Shown: piece after piece, positions 9,543 to 19,116 of the stretch
How positions within the stretch are numbered: the first letter of the stretch is position 1
Layout: each line of letters opens with the position of its first letter
DNA from: Hungatella sp.
GTDB taxonomy: Bacteria > Bacillota > Clostridia > Lachnospirales > Lachnospiraceae
Assembly (NCBI GenBank): GCA_009712635.1
Contig: WASS01000002.1
Span: forward strand, 1-64,000
Length of the DNA: 64,000 nt
Direction of reading: 5' to 3'
Made by a program: the position numbers and the translations under genes
The notes under the pieces: model-generated
Told to the model about the DNA's origin: nothing
Databases searched by the model: none
What the model saw: only the letters and a program-made list of their open reading frames with translations

Positions 9543-9594
9543 TTGATTTTTTTATTGAAATTATATATTATATGAAAAAGTTCAAAAGTGAACT
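9543..9594 (+). promoter_or_regulatory. Promoter and palindrome ahead of citrate synthase
   Basis: TTGATT (9543-9548) and TATTAT (9566-9571) are 17 bp apart. The palindrome AGTTCA-AAAG-TGAACT (9579-9594) lies at about +8, a position where a bound repressor would block transcription. The cognate regulator is unknown. Confidence 0.5.
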
Positions 9595-9684
9595 GTTGGA
9601 ATATATTTACAAAGGGAAAGGAGCGGGTAGGTATTTGGTAAGACGGCGGAACTTGATGATCTGTTTTCAGAAAGAGGTGTTTGC

Positions 9685-11043
9685 ATGATTGATCAGAAGG
9701 AATTTGAAAAAAACGTACAGGAATGGTCAGATATCTGTTTAAATGATGAACGGATTGACTTAGAATCCTACGATAAATACGATGTAAAGAGGGGGCTTAG
9801 AGATAGGAACGGGAACGGAGTGGTTGCCGGTCTGACCAAAGTGTCAAAGATCTTGTCGAGTAAAACCATAGACGGAGAGAAGGTACCTTGTGAAGGGGAA
9901 CTTTATTATCGGGGATATAATATTTATGACCTGGTAAATGGAGTAGTGAAGGAGGGGCGGTATGGATTTGAAGAAATTGCCTATCTTCTTTTGTTTGGAG
10001 AATTGCCGGATAAAAAACAGCTGGAACGTTTCTCCCAGACACTGGGCTACAGCAGAACTCTGCCTACCAATTTTGTCAGGGATGTAGTGATGAAAGCACC
10101 AAGCCATGACATGATGTCCACCCTTGCCAGGAGTATACTCACCTTGTCAGCCTATGACGAAAAAGCAGGGGATATATCGGTGCCAAATGTTCTTCGCCAG
10201 AGTCTGATGTTAATCAGCGTCATGCCAATGCTGGCTGTCTATGGATACCATGCCTTTAATCACTATGAGCGGGGCGGGAGCATGTATATCCACAGACCCG
10301 ATGAAAAACTGTCCACAGCTGAAAACATTTTAAGACTACTAAGACCTGATATGAAGTATTCGAAAGTGGAAGCTCACGTTCTTGACCTGGCCCTTATTCT
10401 TCACATGGAACACGGCGGCGGCAATAACTCCACGTTTACAACCCATGTGGTGACCTCTTCCGGTACGGATACCTACAGTGTGGTAGCTGCAGCTCTTGCA
10501 TCTTTAAAAGGACCGAAGCACGGCGGTGCCAACATCAAGGTAGTTGAGATGATGGAGGATTTAAGAAACGAGGTACACGACTGGAAAGATGAAGGAGAAA
10601 TTGAAGAGTACTTAAGAAAGCTGCTTCACAAGGAAGCATATGACCGGAAGGGCTTGATTTACGGAATGGGACATGCCGTCTATTCCAAATCAGACCCCCG
10701 TGCGGAAATATTCAAAGGTTTTGTAAAACAACTCTCGGAAGAAAAGGGACGTATGGAAGATTTTAACCTTTATTCGTCCATAGAGAGACTGGCTCCCAAG
10801 GTAATCGGGGAAGAGCGCCGGATCTACAAAGGCGTCAGTGCCAATGTTGATTTCTACAGCGGGTTTGTTTATTCCATGTTAGATATTCCCAATGAGTTGT
10901 TTACTCCTATTTTTGCAATAGCAAGAATCGTAGGCTGGAGTGCTCACCGGATTGAGGAGCTGATTAACATGGATAAGATTATACGTCCGGCTTATGTGAG
11001 TGTGATGCAGGAAGAAGAGTATAATCCCCTTGATTTAAGATGA
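9685..11043 (+). CDS. gltA: Citrate synthase
   Basis: 452 residues. Condenses acetyl-CoA and oxaloacetate to citrate in the cytoplasm. The active-site residues are present: His in LHMEHGGGNNS, His in YGMGHAVYSKSDPR, and the catalytic Asp in NVDFYSG. The length fits the longer clostridial type II-like enzymes with an extra N-terminal region. It stands alone, with no aconitase or isocitrate dehydrogenase next to it, which suggests a biosynthetic role (2-oxoglutarate/glutamate supply) rather than a full cycle; that is inference. A terminator follows immediately. Confidence 0.93.
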   Translation: MIDQKEFEKNVQEWSDICLNDERIDLESYDKYDVKRGLRDRNGNGVVAGLTKVSKILSSKTIDGEKVPCEGELYYRGYNIYDLVNGVVKEGRYGFEEIAYLLLFGELPDKKQLERFSQTLGYSRTLPTNFVRDVVMKAPSHDMMSTLARSILTLSAYDEKAGDISVPNVLRQSLMLISVMPMLAVYGYHAFNHYERGGSMYIHRPDEKLSTAENILRLLRPDMKYSKVEAHVLDLALILHMEHGGGNNSTFTTHVVTSSGTDTYSVVAAALASLKGPKHGGANIKVVEMMEDLRNEVHDWKDEGEIEEYLRKLLHKEAYDRKGLIYGMGHAVYSKSDPRAEIFKGFVKQLSEEKGRMEDFNLYSSIERLAPKVIGEERRIYKGVSANVDFYSGFVYSMLDIPNELFTPIFAIARIVGWSAHRIEELINMDKIIRPAYVSVMQEEEYNPLDLR

Positions 11044-11055
11044 TTTACCAATTAG

Positions 11056-11082
11056 AAAAGCAGGCTGAAATGCCTGCTTTTT
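11056..11082. terminator. Terminator between citrate synthase and kinase-like gene
   Basis: A perfect 10-bp stem AAAAGCAGGC/GCCTGCTTTT with a 6-nt loop, usable from both converging genes. Confidence 0.85.
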
Positions 11083-11106
11083 GCAAAATGGCATGAGTTA
11101 AAGCTG

Positions 11107-12084
11107 TTAGGTGGAAGATAAATGTATGATTCGGTGAAGCTCTGCAAATTTGTCAGTCAGATTGCCGGCAGCCCAATCATACATATCCCGGGTATCGTAT
11201 TGGCGATAATCGCATTCCTGGATAACAAGGAGCATTGTGTAAACGTCATACCATATCGCCCGTAAGTATTCCTTATCTGTAAGGTGGTCAATGCCGTACC
11301 CCTTGAAAAAATCTTTATCCGAATTATAGGTTCGAAATCCAACTTCCATCAGGGGATCTGCCCAAATACTTCTCTCCCAGTCGATCAAGCCGGTAATCCG
11401 GTTGTCTTTCACAAAGATATTCCCATCCCACAAATCCCAGTGGACCAGTACGGGAGTTTTAACCTCATCAAACAGTTCTTTGCATGCTTCTAAATCCTGA
11501 AACAGCTGCTGTCTGGATATCTTTAAGTCAATGGACAAACGTTCTCCATCTGAAAAAGCAAGCTCTGTCATAGTAGAAAACACATGATACCAGTCATTTC
11601 CCTGCAAAGACGGCTGTCCCAGATAGCCGAATTTGTTTCCTTGAATCGAGTTGATTTTTCTGTTTAAACTGCCCGCTTCCGTTCGTATAGCTGACTGTAC
11701 AGCAGGGGATAGACTGGAACGAATGGAGTGAAAGCTGTCGCCCTCCAGTATCTCCATGAAAAAATACGGAGCATGAATCAGGCTTAAGCTGTCATCATAA
11801 AATAAGACTTTTGCAACGGGTATATCAGATTGTTCTTTTACTGTACGCATAGCAAGGACTTCGCTCATCATAATATTCTTCTCGTATGACATAACAAGAG
11901 CATCCTTAGGAGGGGCAATCTTTAATATGCAGGAGGGAGCATGATCCAGGGATATTTTATATGCCACATTAAAATAACCCTCTGTCAGTTCTTCAATACC
12001 TGTACAGATTGCATGTGGAAATGCGTGATGAATAAGGTTAAGAAGAGTCTCTTCAGATTGAATGTTTTTTGTCAGGCTGTTCAT
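11107..12084 (-). CDS. Aminoglycoside phosphotransferase (APH)-fold kinase
   Basis: 325 residues with the APH/choline-kinase fold: an N-lobe nucleotide region (GYFNVAYKI, then ILKIAP), the catalytic loop HWDLWDGNIFV (equivalent to H-x-D-x4-N) and metal motif GLIDWERSIWADP. The family phosphorylates small hydroxyl compounds, including antibiotics, homoserine, choline and sugars. Nothing in the context fixes the substrate, so a resistance role should not be assumed. It is divergent from a TetR regulator 186 bp away. Confidence 0.75.
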   Translation of the reverse strand: MNSLTKNIQSEETLLNLIHHAFPHAICTGIEELTEGYFNVAYKISLDHAPSCILKIAPPKDALVMSYEKNIMMSEVLAMRTVKEQSDIPVAKVLFYDDSLSLIHAPYFFMEILEGDSFHSIRSSLSPAVQSAIRTEAGSLNRKINSIQGNKFGYLGQPSLQGNDWYHVFSTMTELAFSDGERLSIDLKISRQQLFQDLEACKELFDEVKTPVLVHWDLWDGNIFVKDNRITGLIDWERSIWADPLMEVGFRTYNSDKDFFKGYGIDHLTDKEYLRAIWYDVYTMLLVIQECDYRQYDTRDMYDWAAGNLTDKFAELHRIIHLSST

Positions 12085-12270
12085 TGTTTACCGTTCCTTT
12101 CTAAGGTGCAGTTTGCCGGTTTTTTATTATTGTAACACAGTGATTTCGCCATGTCACTACAAGTACAGATCCATGCACCTGTATTTAATTCATGGACGTC
12201 TTTTCCTCTCTTGTGTTATACTGAATTATGTAATTTCATCTCAGGATGAAAATTAAGGAGGAATTGTTAC

Positions 12271-12861
12271 GTGGCGAAGAAAAGTGTGCGCAATACCAGG
12301 GGGAAAATCGTAAGCGCAGCCTGGAAATTGTTTTATGAACAGGGATATGAAGATACCACTGTGGAGGAAATCATAGAACTTTCAAAGACGTCAAAAGGGT
12401 CGTTCTATCATTATTTTGATGGGAAGGATGCGCTTCTTAGTACGCTTAGTGTTTTGTTTGATGATAAATATGAGGAGCTGAAAACTCAGCTTGATCCTGA
12501 ACTTTCGGCTGTAGAAAAGCTGCTGTGGTTAAACAGTGAGTTATTTACAATGATAGAGAATAGTATCTCCATTGATCTTCTGGCAAGATTATTGTCCACC
12601 CAGCTTATAACAAATGGAGAGAAGCATTTACTGGATCATAACCGCACCTATTATAAGCTGTTAAGAAAGATTATTGCTCAGGGACAGGAAGACGGACAGA
12701 TTGGAACCAAAATGAGCGTCACTGAAATGGTGAAGCTCTATGCTCTCTGTGAACGGGCGTTATTATATGACTGGTGTCTGTGCGGAGGAGAGTATTCACT
12801 CAGACAATACAGTGCATCGGTACTGCCAGCCTTTCTAAGCGGATTTCTGCCGGAAAAATAA
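12271..12861 (+). CDS. TetR/AcrR family transcriptional regulator
   Basis: 196 residues from a GTG start behind TAAGGAGG. The N-terminal helix-turn-helix is canonical: RGKIVSAAWKLFYEQGYEDTTVEEI followed by SKGSFYHYFDGKDALL. The C-terminal ligand/dimerisation domain is all-helical and unclassified. It may control the divergent APH-fold gene, itself, or the symporter gene downstream. No clear palindrome was recognised in the divergent gap. Confidence 0.85.
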   Translation: MAKKSVRNTRGKIVSAAWKLFYEQGYEDTTVEEIIELSKTSKGSFYHYFDGKDALLSTLSVLFDDKYEELKTQLDPELSAVEKLLWLNSELFTMIENSISIDLLARLLSTQLITNGEKHLLDHNRTYYKLLRKIIAQGQEDGQIGTKMSVTEMVKLYALCERALLYDWCLCGGEYSLRQYSASVLPAFLSGFLPEK

Positions 12862-12984
12862 ATGATACATAACTTGTATTATAATTATAATTAACTGGAG
12901 TACAGTTTAAAATCCTTATAAAATATAGATATAATTATATTTCTTCTTAATAAGTATGGTATTTAGTCTATACTTCGTTCTGCG

Positions 12985-13013
12985 TTGCGTTCTATTTTTG
13001 TTGATGCTATAAT
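12985..13013 (+). promoter_or_regulatory. Sigma-A-type promoter ahead of putP
   Basis: TTGCGT and TATAAT are separated by exactly 17 bp, 65 bp before the symporter start. Confidence 0.6.
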
Positions 13014-13077
13014 ACACCCATTATTGCTGTGTTATAAGGCTGACAGCAGAAATAAGTGAGTAACAGGGAGGGGCGTT

Positions 13078-14613
13078 ATGAGTATAGGTCAAATAGGCAT
13101 ATTATCTGCCATTCTGGTTTATCTGGTGGCAATGGTCTATATCGGGTTTTATTACGGTAAAAAGGGTGGAGGTGACTCTGCCGATGAGTTTTATCTGGGA
13201 GGAAGGAAGCTGGGGCCGTTAGTAACTGCCATGAGTGCGGAAGCATCGGACATGAGCAGCTGGCTGCTGATGGGACTTCCAGGAGTTGCTTATATGACTG
13301 GCATGGCTGATGCCGGGTGGACAGCGATTGGTCTGGCAGCAGGCACTTACTTAAACTGGCTTTTGGTTGCAAAACGACTTCGACGGTATTCGGTAGTATG
13401 CAATACCATTACAATCCCGGATTTTTTCTCCCGACGATATCGGGATGAGAAAAACATTCTTATGTGCATATCCGCCGTAACGATTCTGATTTTCTTTATT
13501 CCATATACTGCTTCCGGTTTTAAAGCAATTGGCACGCTGTTTAACAGTCTGTATCAGATTAATTATCATACTGTTATGATTATTGGTGCAGTCGTAGTGG
13601 TGGGATACACGGTAATGGGTGGGTTCATGGCGGTTTCCACTACAGATCTTGTTCAGAGTATTGTAATGAGCATTTCACTTATTATTATTGTTTTCTATGG
13701 AATATCAGTTGCTGGAGGATGGGATAAAGTCACTGAGAATGCAGGTGCTTTGGAAGGCTATCTCAGCATGAGCAGAACGCATACTATGGCTGATCAGACA
13801 TCATCCCCTTACGGTATATTAAATATTGTATCTACTCTGGCATGGGGACTGGGATATTTTGGTATGCCTCATATTCTTCTGCGTTTTATGGCTATCAGCG
13901 ATGAGAAAAAGCTTACAACTTCCCGCCGTATTGCGTCTACCTGGGTAGTAATATCCATGTTTGTAGCAATTCTTATCGGAATTATTGGTTACAGCGTTTC
14001 TGTGGCTGGGGGTATTCCGGTATTCACTTCCGGATCGGAAGCGGAGACAGTAATTATCCAGCTGGCGGGGCTTTTGGGAAGTCATGGTTTTCTTTATTCC
14101 GTACTGGCAGGTGTAGTGCTTGCAGGTATCCTTGCATGTACCATGTCTACAGCTGATTCCCAGCTGTTAACAGCTGCATCAGGAGTATCCCAGGATCTTA
14201 TGCAGGATTTTTTAAAGCTTAAAGTAAGTCATAAAACTTCCATGCTGGCGGCAAGGCTGACTGTAATCGGAGTCGCGCTGATTGCGGTGTTTCTTGCATG
14301 GGATCCCAACAGTTCAGTATTCACCATCGTTTCCTTTGCCTGGGCTGGTTTTGGAGCTTCCTTTGGCCCTGTCATGCTGTTTGCACTGTTCTGGAAAAGA
14401 AGCAATTTTTACGGTGCTGTTGCAGGAATGATATCTGGAGGTGCAATGGTGTTTATCTGGAAGTATCTGGTGAGGCCTCTGGGTGGAGTATTTAACATCT
14501 ATGAACTTCTTCCGGCTTTTACTGTGGCATGCGGGGCAATCATTATCGTATCATTAATAACACCCGAACCTGATCTTGAAATTTATAAGGAGTTTGATTC
14601 AGTAAATAAATAA
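13078..14613 (+). CDS. putP: Sodium/proline symporter
   Basis: 511 residues, about 13 membrane helices, of the sodium:solute symporter family. Typical PutP motifs are visible: DEFYLGGRKLGPLVTAMSAEASDMSSW near the N-terminus, the GLGYFGMPHILLRFM region and the ACTMSTADSQLL segment in the sodium-site helix. It imports proline with Na+. The ribosome binding site is GGGAGGGG. Proline serves as a Stickland substrate and osmolyte in clostridia. A terminator follows, so it is a single-gene unit. Confidence 0.88.
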   Translation: MSIGQIGILSAILVYLVAMVYIGFYYGKKGGGDSADEFYLGGRKLGPLVTAMSAEASDMSSWLLMGLPGVAYMTGMADAGWTAIGLAAGTYLNWLLVAKRLRRYSVVCNTITIPDFFSRRYRDEKNILMCISAVTILIFFIPYTASGFKAIGTLFNSLYQINYHTVMIIGAVVVVGYTVMGGFMAVSTTDLVQSIVMSISLIIIVFYGISVAGGWDKVTENAGALEGYLSMSRTHTMADQTSSPYGILNIVSTLAWGLGYFGMPHILLRFMAISDEKKLTTSRRIASTWVVISMFVAILIGIIGYSVSVAGGIPVFTSGSEAETVIIQLAGLLGSHGFLYSVLAGVVLAGILACTMSTADSQLLTAASGVSQDLMQDFLKLKVSHKTSMLAARLTVIGVALIAVFLAWDPNSSVFTIVSFAWAGFGASFGPVMLFALFWKRSNFYGAVAGMISGGAMVFIWKYLVRPLGGVFNIYELLPAFTVACGAIIIVSLITPEPDLEIYKEFDSVNK

Positions 14614-14626
14614 CAAAACAACATAG

Positions 14627-14661
14627 AAAAACTGCTGGAATTCTAATAACCAGCAGTTTTT
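14627..14661 (+). terminator. Rho-independent terminator after putP
   Basis: Stem AAACTGCTGG/CCAGCAGTTT with a T-run at the end. Confidence 0.85.
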
Positions 14662-14759
14662 GTTTGCTTTTTTGACATATGGGATTTACAATAATTAAAA
14701 ATCTGTTTTATAGACTGCAGCAATGGATGACATACTGATGGAATGAAAGGAGTTTATTG

Positions 14760-15398
14760 ATGCTTTTTGATAACAGGAATATTCCTGAGCAAGTGGGAGA
14801 GGTTATTGAGAACCTAAATAAAAATAAAATAGCAGGATATTATGTGGATCAACAGGGTCTGCTGATTTCTCTTTTGGATAAGTTGATCAAAGATGGAGAA
14901 ACCGTAGGCTGCGGCGATTCCGTGACATTGGATCAGCTTGGGGTTTTCGATCATTTGAGAACTCGGAATATTCATTTTCTGGATAAGTTTCAACCCTCTC
15001 TGACTGGCAAAGATAAAAGGGAATTGTATTTGCAGAATTTCAGGGCAGATACGTTTGTTACCGGAGTGAATGCAATTACAAAAAAAGGCGAGTTGTTTAA
15101 TATAGATGGAAATGGAAGCAGAGTGGCTCCCATGCTATATGGACCTGGTCAGGTAATTGTTGTAGCAGGAGTTAATAAAATCACTGATAATCTGGATGAA
15201 GCCATAAAAAGAACCAGGCAGATTGCAGCACCACTGGATGCAAAGCGGCTGGGAAAATCAACACCCTGCGCGGCTTTGGGCAGATGTATTGACTGCAATC
15301 ATAAAGAAAGATTCTGTAATGACTTTGTTCTGATAACAGGCCAGTTTATAAAGGACCGGATAAAAGTGATTATTGTGGATCAGAATCTGGGATATTAA
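14760..15398 (+). CDS. LUD-domain (LutC/DUF162-like) protein
   Basis: 212 residues starting at the ATG 7 nt behind AAAGGAG. The LUD fold is shown by GDGETVGCGDSVTLDQLGVFDHLR-like segments (residues about 44-70), ITKKGELFNIDGNGSRVAPMLYGP and VVAGVNKITDNLDEAI. A Cys-rich stretch (CAALGRCIDCNHKERFC) may bind a metal or cluster. Relatives take part in lactate utilisation (LutABC), but no lutA or lutB is near, so the role here is open. It converges with the LysR gene. Confidence 0.75.
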   Translation: MLFDNRNIPEQVGEVIENLNKNKIAGYYVDQQGLLISLLDKLIKDGETVGCGDSVTLDQLGVFDHLRTRNIHFLDKFQPSLTGKDKRELYLQNFRADTFVTGVNAITKKGELFNIDGNGSRVAPMLYGPGQVIVVAGVNKITDNLDEAIKRTRQIAAPLDAKRLGKSTPCAALGRCIDCNHKERFCNDFVLITGQFIKDRIKVIIVDQNLGY

Positions 15399-15411
15399 GG
15401 AGGCAGCAGCC

Positions 15412-16299
15412 TTATTGGTTAAGCAGTTCTAAGAATTTTTCTGATGCAGTGGAAACCGGCATGCCTTTTTTTAATACAACCGCCAGATTTATCTTTGGAA
15501 GAGGCTCTAAAAGGGGAATAAGATAAAGCTTTTTGCAGGCCAATTCTTTTGCCACATAGTCTTTTGTTACGCAGGCGATTCCTAAACCGTTTATGGTGAA
15601 CTCAACAATCAGCTCCAATGTACTTAACTCTATCTGGGGATTTTTATTAATCCCATTTGAGAGCAGAAATTGATCCAGAACTTTCCTTGTACTGCCGCCT
15701 TTGTTAAGTGCAATTAAGGGGGTTGCTTCTGTCAGTGCGCGAAGTGAGATGGGATTGGAGCTTAGAGCCTCATATTTCTTGCCTGCAACAAAGCACATCT
15801 CTTTTTTTATTTCCTTGACTATATTCAGCTGTTCATTGTTGTTTTCATGGAAATTAATCATTCCAATATCAATATCTCCTGTATCAAGAAGCCTGGAGAT
15901 TTCATGACTGGATTCATCTCTGACGTGGATTCGGATATCCGGATACAGCTGATGATAATGGGTAATGGGTTTTAACAGGTCGTTTTTACATACAGCAGAG
16001 CAGACAGCAATTCGCAGCTGTCCCAAAGTCATATCTTTCAATTCTCCAAATTTGCGTTCGCCAGAGAGAATCAGAGAGCATCCTTTTTCGATATATTGGT
16101 ACAGTATCTCCCCCTCAGCAGTCAGAGACACCCCTTTTGCATTTCTGAAAAATAACTGCCCGCCCAGTTTTTCCTCCAACTGTTTTATGGAATAACTGAC
16201 AGCTGGCTGAGAGGTGAAAAGCTCTTTGGAAGCTTTTGAAATGCTTCCAAGTCTGGCTGTGGTATAAAAAACACGGTAAAGTTCAAATGGAATTAACAT
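15412..16299 (-). CDS. LysR-family transcriptional regulator
   Basis: 295 residues. The N-terminal winged helix-turn-helix is typical: YRVFYTTARLGSISKASKELFTSQPAVSYSIKQLEEKLGGQLF. A periplasmic-binding-protein-like effector domain follows. No start codon has a well-placed ribosome binding site: GGGAGG is 16 nt before the ATG at 16299, and another in-frame ATG lies at 16323. It is divergent from the LOG gene, 123 bp away, a common LysR-target arrangement. Confidence 0.82.
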   Translation of the reverse strand: MLIPFELYRVFYTTARLGSISKASKELFTSQPAVSYSIKQLEEKLGGQLFFRNAKGVSLTAEGEILYQYIEKGCSLILSGERKFGELKDMTLGQLRIAVCSAVCKNDLLKPITHYHQLYPDIRIHVRDESSHEISRLLDTGDIDIGMINFHENNNEQLNIVKEIKKEMCFVAGKKYEALSSNPISLRALTEATPLIALNKGGSTRKVLDQFLLSNGINKNPQIELSTLELIVEFTINGLGIACVTKDYVAKELACKKLYLIPLLEPLPKINLAVVLKKGMPVSTASEKFLELLNQ

Positions 16300-16422
16300 A
16301 TAAAATTTTAATATACCTCCCATACTTATTCTCTATTTTACTTATGGATATGAGCTGATTATAATAGTTTCATATCACAACGTCAACGGATTAATAATTA
16401 TAAAACAAGTGGGAGGTACCGC

Positions 16423-17013
16423 ATGAAAAAAGTCTGTGTTTATTCAGGTTCTAATCTGGGAAACAAAGAAGAATATAAGAATTGCGCCAGAATGCTGGGT
16501 AAGATTCTCAGTGAAAATGGTATGGAATTAATTTACGGAGGTTCCAACGTGGGATTAATGGGAGAACTGGCACAAGAAGTGCTGGAAAATGGCGGTAAAG
16601 CCACAGGCGTCATACCCACCGGACTGTTTCCCGGTCAGATCATCAATCAGGATCTGACGCTTCTGATAGAAGTAAATGATATGCATGAAAGAAAAAAAAC
16701 AATGGCTGACTTGGCAGATGCTTTTATTGCGTTACCTGGTGGAGTCGGAACTTATGAGGAGCTTTTTGAAGTTCTCAGCTGGTCACAGCTTGGTATTCAT
16801 AAAAAACCGGTAGGATTATTAAATGCAGACCATTTTTTTGACCCTCTGTTAAATATGATAGATGCAGCGATTGAGGAAGGATTTATGAATCCATCCAACA
16901 AGGGGTTATTACTGGTGGATACTCAACCCCAGGGTCTGATTGAAAAAATGAAGAATTATTCTTCCCCAGATCTTGGCGTCAAGTGGAAGCAATTATCAGA
17001 ACGAAAGTTTTAA
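16423..17013 (+). CDS. LOG family nucleotide-sugar hydrolase (TIGR00730)
   Basis: 196 residues, Rossmann-like. It carries the family signature LPGGVGTYEELFEVLSW and the earlier GGSNVGLMG loop. LOG proteins split nucleoside 5'-monophosphates into base and ribose 5-phosphate. Plant relatives activate cytokinins and bacterial ones act in purine metabolism or house-cleaning. The start has a GGGAGG site. It converges with the V-ATPase operon at a shared terminator. Confidence 0.85.
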   Translation: MKKVCVYSGSNLGNKEEYKNCARMLGKILSENGMELIYGGSNVGLMGELAQEVLENGGKATGVIPTGLFPGQIINQDLTLLIEVNDMHERKKTMADLADAFIALPGGVGTYEELFEVLSWSQLGIHKKPVGLLNADHFFDPLLNMIDAAIEEGFMNPSNKGLLLVDTQPQGLIEKMKNYSSPDLGVKWKQLSERKF

Positions 17014-17020
17014 TAAAAAC

Positions 17021-17063
17021 AAGAGAGCTGAGATGCCGTTCAATCAGGCATCCCAGTTCTCTT
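17021..17063. terminator. Shared terminator of LOG gene and V-ATPase operon
   Basis: Stem AAGAGAGCTG-GATGCC with GGCATC-AGTTCTCTT, only a small bulge, T-rich on one side and preceded by AAAAC on the other. It lies between convergent genes. Confidence 0.75.
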
Positions 17064-17066
17064 ATT

Positions 17067-17687
17067 TTACATGCTTTTCTTGGTGCGCTTAATCACTTTA
17101 AGCCTTGTAAATTCCTCCCGATCCTTTTCCTCCAGAGAATTTGTGATATTTCTGGTAAGCGTTTCGTAGCGGGGGATGGTAATGTTCTTTAATGCGTTAG
17201 CCCGTTTCTGTGTCCTTTTAATACTGTTAGCCAGACGATAAGCCGAGTTTTCCACCATGGAAAGTTTTACGGAAAGCAATTTTACCTTTTCAAAATGATA
17301 ACGTGCTTCATCAAGAGATTCCCTGGTGCTGTAATAGGCATAGGTTAAATTAAGAGGCATTTCCTCATGCTCCACTAACGGAATCTCAGTACCCATAATA
17401 CTTCGTGTCTTAATACGCACCCTGTCATCGATGGGTACTGCCATGGCGATATCCTGCACGTAATTAATCCCCAGTTCAATATTTGCCTTCTGAAGTGCTT
17501 TGTACGCAGCAGTAAACGTCACGTCAATTTCCGACTGAATTCCTTTGGCTTCATCGATTAAGCTCATCAGTTCTTTGATCAGGATGTTCCTCTTTTTATC
17601 CATCAGCTCATAACCCTGTCTGGCTAATGTCAGGGAGTTCTTCGCAAGGATTAAATTACCCTTGGTTGGAAATGTATTCGGATTCAT
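17067..17687 (-). CDS. ntpD: V-type ATP synthase subunit D
   Basis: 206 residues, nearly all helical, forming the central rotor shaft inside the A3B3 head. The N-terminus FPTKGNLILAKNSLTLARQGYELMDKKRNIL and the C-terminal RTQKRANALKNITIPRYETL are the standard subunit D signatures. Last gene of the nine-gene operon, 11 bp after subunit B. Confidence 0.93.
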   Translation of the reverse strand: MNPNTFPTKGNLILAKNSLTLARQGYELMDKKRNILIKELMSLIDEAKGIQSEIDVTFTAAYKALQKANIELGINYVQDIAMAVPIDDRVRIKTRSIMGTEIPLVEHEEMPLNLTYAYYSTRESLDEARYHFEKVKLLSVKLSMVENSAYRLANSIKRTQKRANALKNITIPRYETLTRNITNSLEEKDREEFTRLKVIKRTKKSM

Positions 17688-17698
17688 TCTGACCCCTC

Positions 17699-19102
17699 CT
17701 ATTCGCCTGAAGCTTCAGCGGTGGTTTCCTTATAATACTGGTCTAATACTTTGGTATCGACACGATCCAGCTCCGCTCTTGGGAGCAGACCAAGCAGCTC
17801 CCAGCCGATGGTTAATGTCTCAAGAATATTTCTGTTGGAGTGATTTCCCTGTCCGACAAAGCGGTCTTCGAACGCTTTGCCAAATACCAGATACTTTTTA
17901 TCAATGGGGGAGAGTTCATCTTCACCAATTACAGATGCCAGAGCTCTTGCGTCACCCACCTTGGCGTAACAGGAAAACAGCTGGTTTGCCACGCCCTGGT
18001 GGTCCGCCCTGGTAAAGCCTTCTCCGATTCCATCCTTCATCAGACGGCTTAGGGACGGGAGCACGTTAATGGGTGGATAAACAGACTGCCCGTATAAGTT
18101 CCGGTCCAAAACGATCTGTCCCTCTGTGATATAACCGGTCAGATCAGGGATTGGATGGGTGATGTCATCATTTGGCATGGTTAAAATGGGAATCTGGGTT
18201 ACAGATCCATGCCGCCCCTTAACAATGCCTGCTCTCTCATAGATGGATGCCAGCTCGCTGTACAGATAGCCGGGATAACCTTTTCTGGAGGGGATTTCTC
18301 CCTTGGAGGAGGAAACCTCACGAAGTGCCTCCGCATAAGCTGTCATATCCGTTAAAATAACCAGGATATGCATTCCCTTTTCAAAAGCCAGGTATTCTGC
18401 CAGAGTAAGAGCCACTTTTGGAGTAATAAGACGTTCTACCACCGGATCATTGGCCAGGTTAATAAACATAGCCACATGGTCGGATACGCCGCTTTCTTCA
18501 AAGGTACGCCTGAAGAAATCTGCAACATCGTATTTCACGCCCATGGCTGCGAATACAACGGCAAATTTTTCGCTGGATTCGGAATTATCACCTAAGGATG
18601 CCTGCTGTACAATTTGTGCAGCCAGCTCATCATGGGGAAGACCGTTTCCGGAGAATATGGGGAGCTTCTGACCGCGTATTAAGGTCATCAGACCGTCAAT
18701 GGCTGAGATTCCGGTACGGATATAATCTCTGGGATATTCTCTGGTTACGGGGTTTAATGGCTTTCCATTGATATCAAGATAGATATCTGAGTTAATATCA
18801 CCCAGTCCGTCAATGGGTTCTCCGATCCCGTTAAAGGTTCTTCCCAGCATGTCTTCGGAAACGGCAAGCTCCATGGGGCGTCCGGTCAGTCTTGTATGGA
18901 CATTTCTAAGAGCCAGTCCGTCGGTTCCTCCAAATACCTGAATAATTGCCTTATCTTCATAAACTTCAATAATACGTCCCAGTTTCTGTGTTTTACCAGC
19001 TACTGTCATTTCCACGATTTCGTCAAAGGCAGCATTCTGGACGCCTTCTAAAACAACCAGGGGTCCGTTAATTGCACTTAAGCCTAAATATTCAATTGCC
19101 AT
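17699..19102 (-). CDS. ntpB: V-type ATP synthase subunit B
   Basis: 467 residues. The non-catalytic nucleotide-binding subunit: the P-loop position reads [15 protein letters not shown], without the GKT of catalytic subunits, as normal for B. Other signatures are [40 protein letters not shown] and [26 protein letters not shown]. Forms the hexameric head with A. It is 14 bp downstream of subunit A with a good GGAGG site. Confidence 0.95.
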   Translation of the reverse strand: MAIEYLGLSAINGPLVVLEGVQNAAFDEIVEMTVAGKTQKLGRIIEVYEDKAIIQVFGGTDGLALRNVHTRLTGRPMELAVSEDMLGRTFNGIGEPIDGLGDINSDIYLDINGKPLNPVTREYPRDYIRTGISAIDGLMTLIRGQKLPIFSGNGLPHDELAAQIVQQASLGDNSESSEKFAVVFAAMGVKYDVADFFRRTFEESGVSDHVAMFINLANDPVVERLITPKVALTLAEYLAFEKGMHILVILTDMTAYAEALREVSSSKGEIPSRKGYPGYLYSELASIYERAGIVKGRHGSVTQIPILTMPNDDITHPIPDLTGYITEGQIVLDRNLYGQSVYPPINVLPSLSRLMKDGIGEGFTRADHQGVANQLFSCYAKVGDARALASVIGEDELSPIDKKYLVFGKAFEDRFVGQGNHSNRNILETLTIGWELLGLLPRAELDRVDTKVLDQYYKETTAEASGE

Positions 19103-19116
19103 CGTCTGCCTCCTTC

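Noticed and set aside
11107-12084. An aminoglycoside resistance gene
   Set aside because: The APH fold is shared by many metabolic kinases and neither motif details nor neighbours point to an antibiotic substrate.
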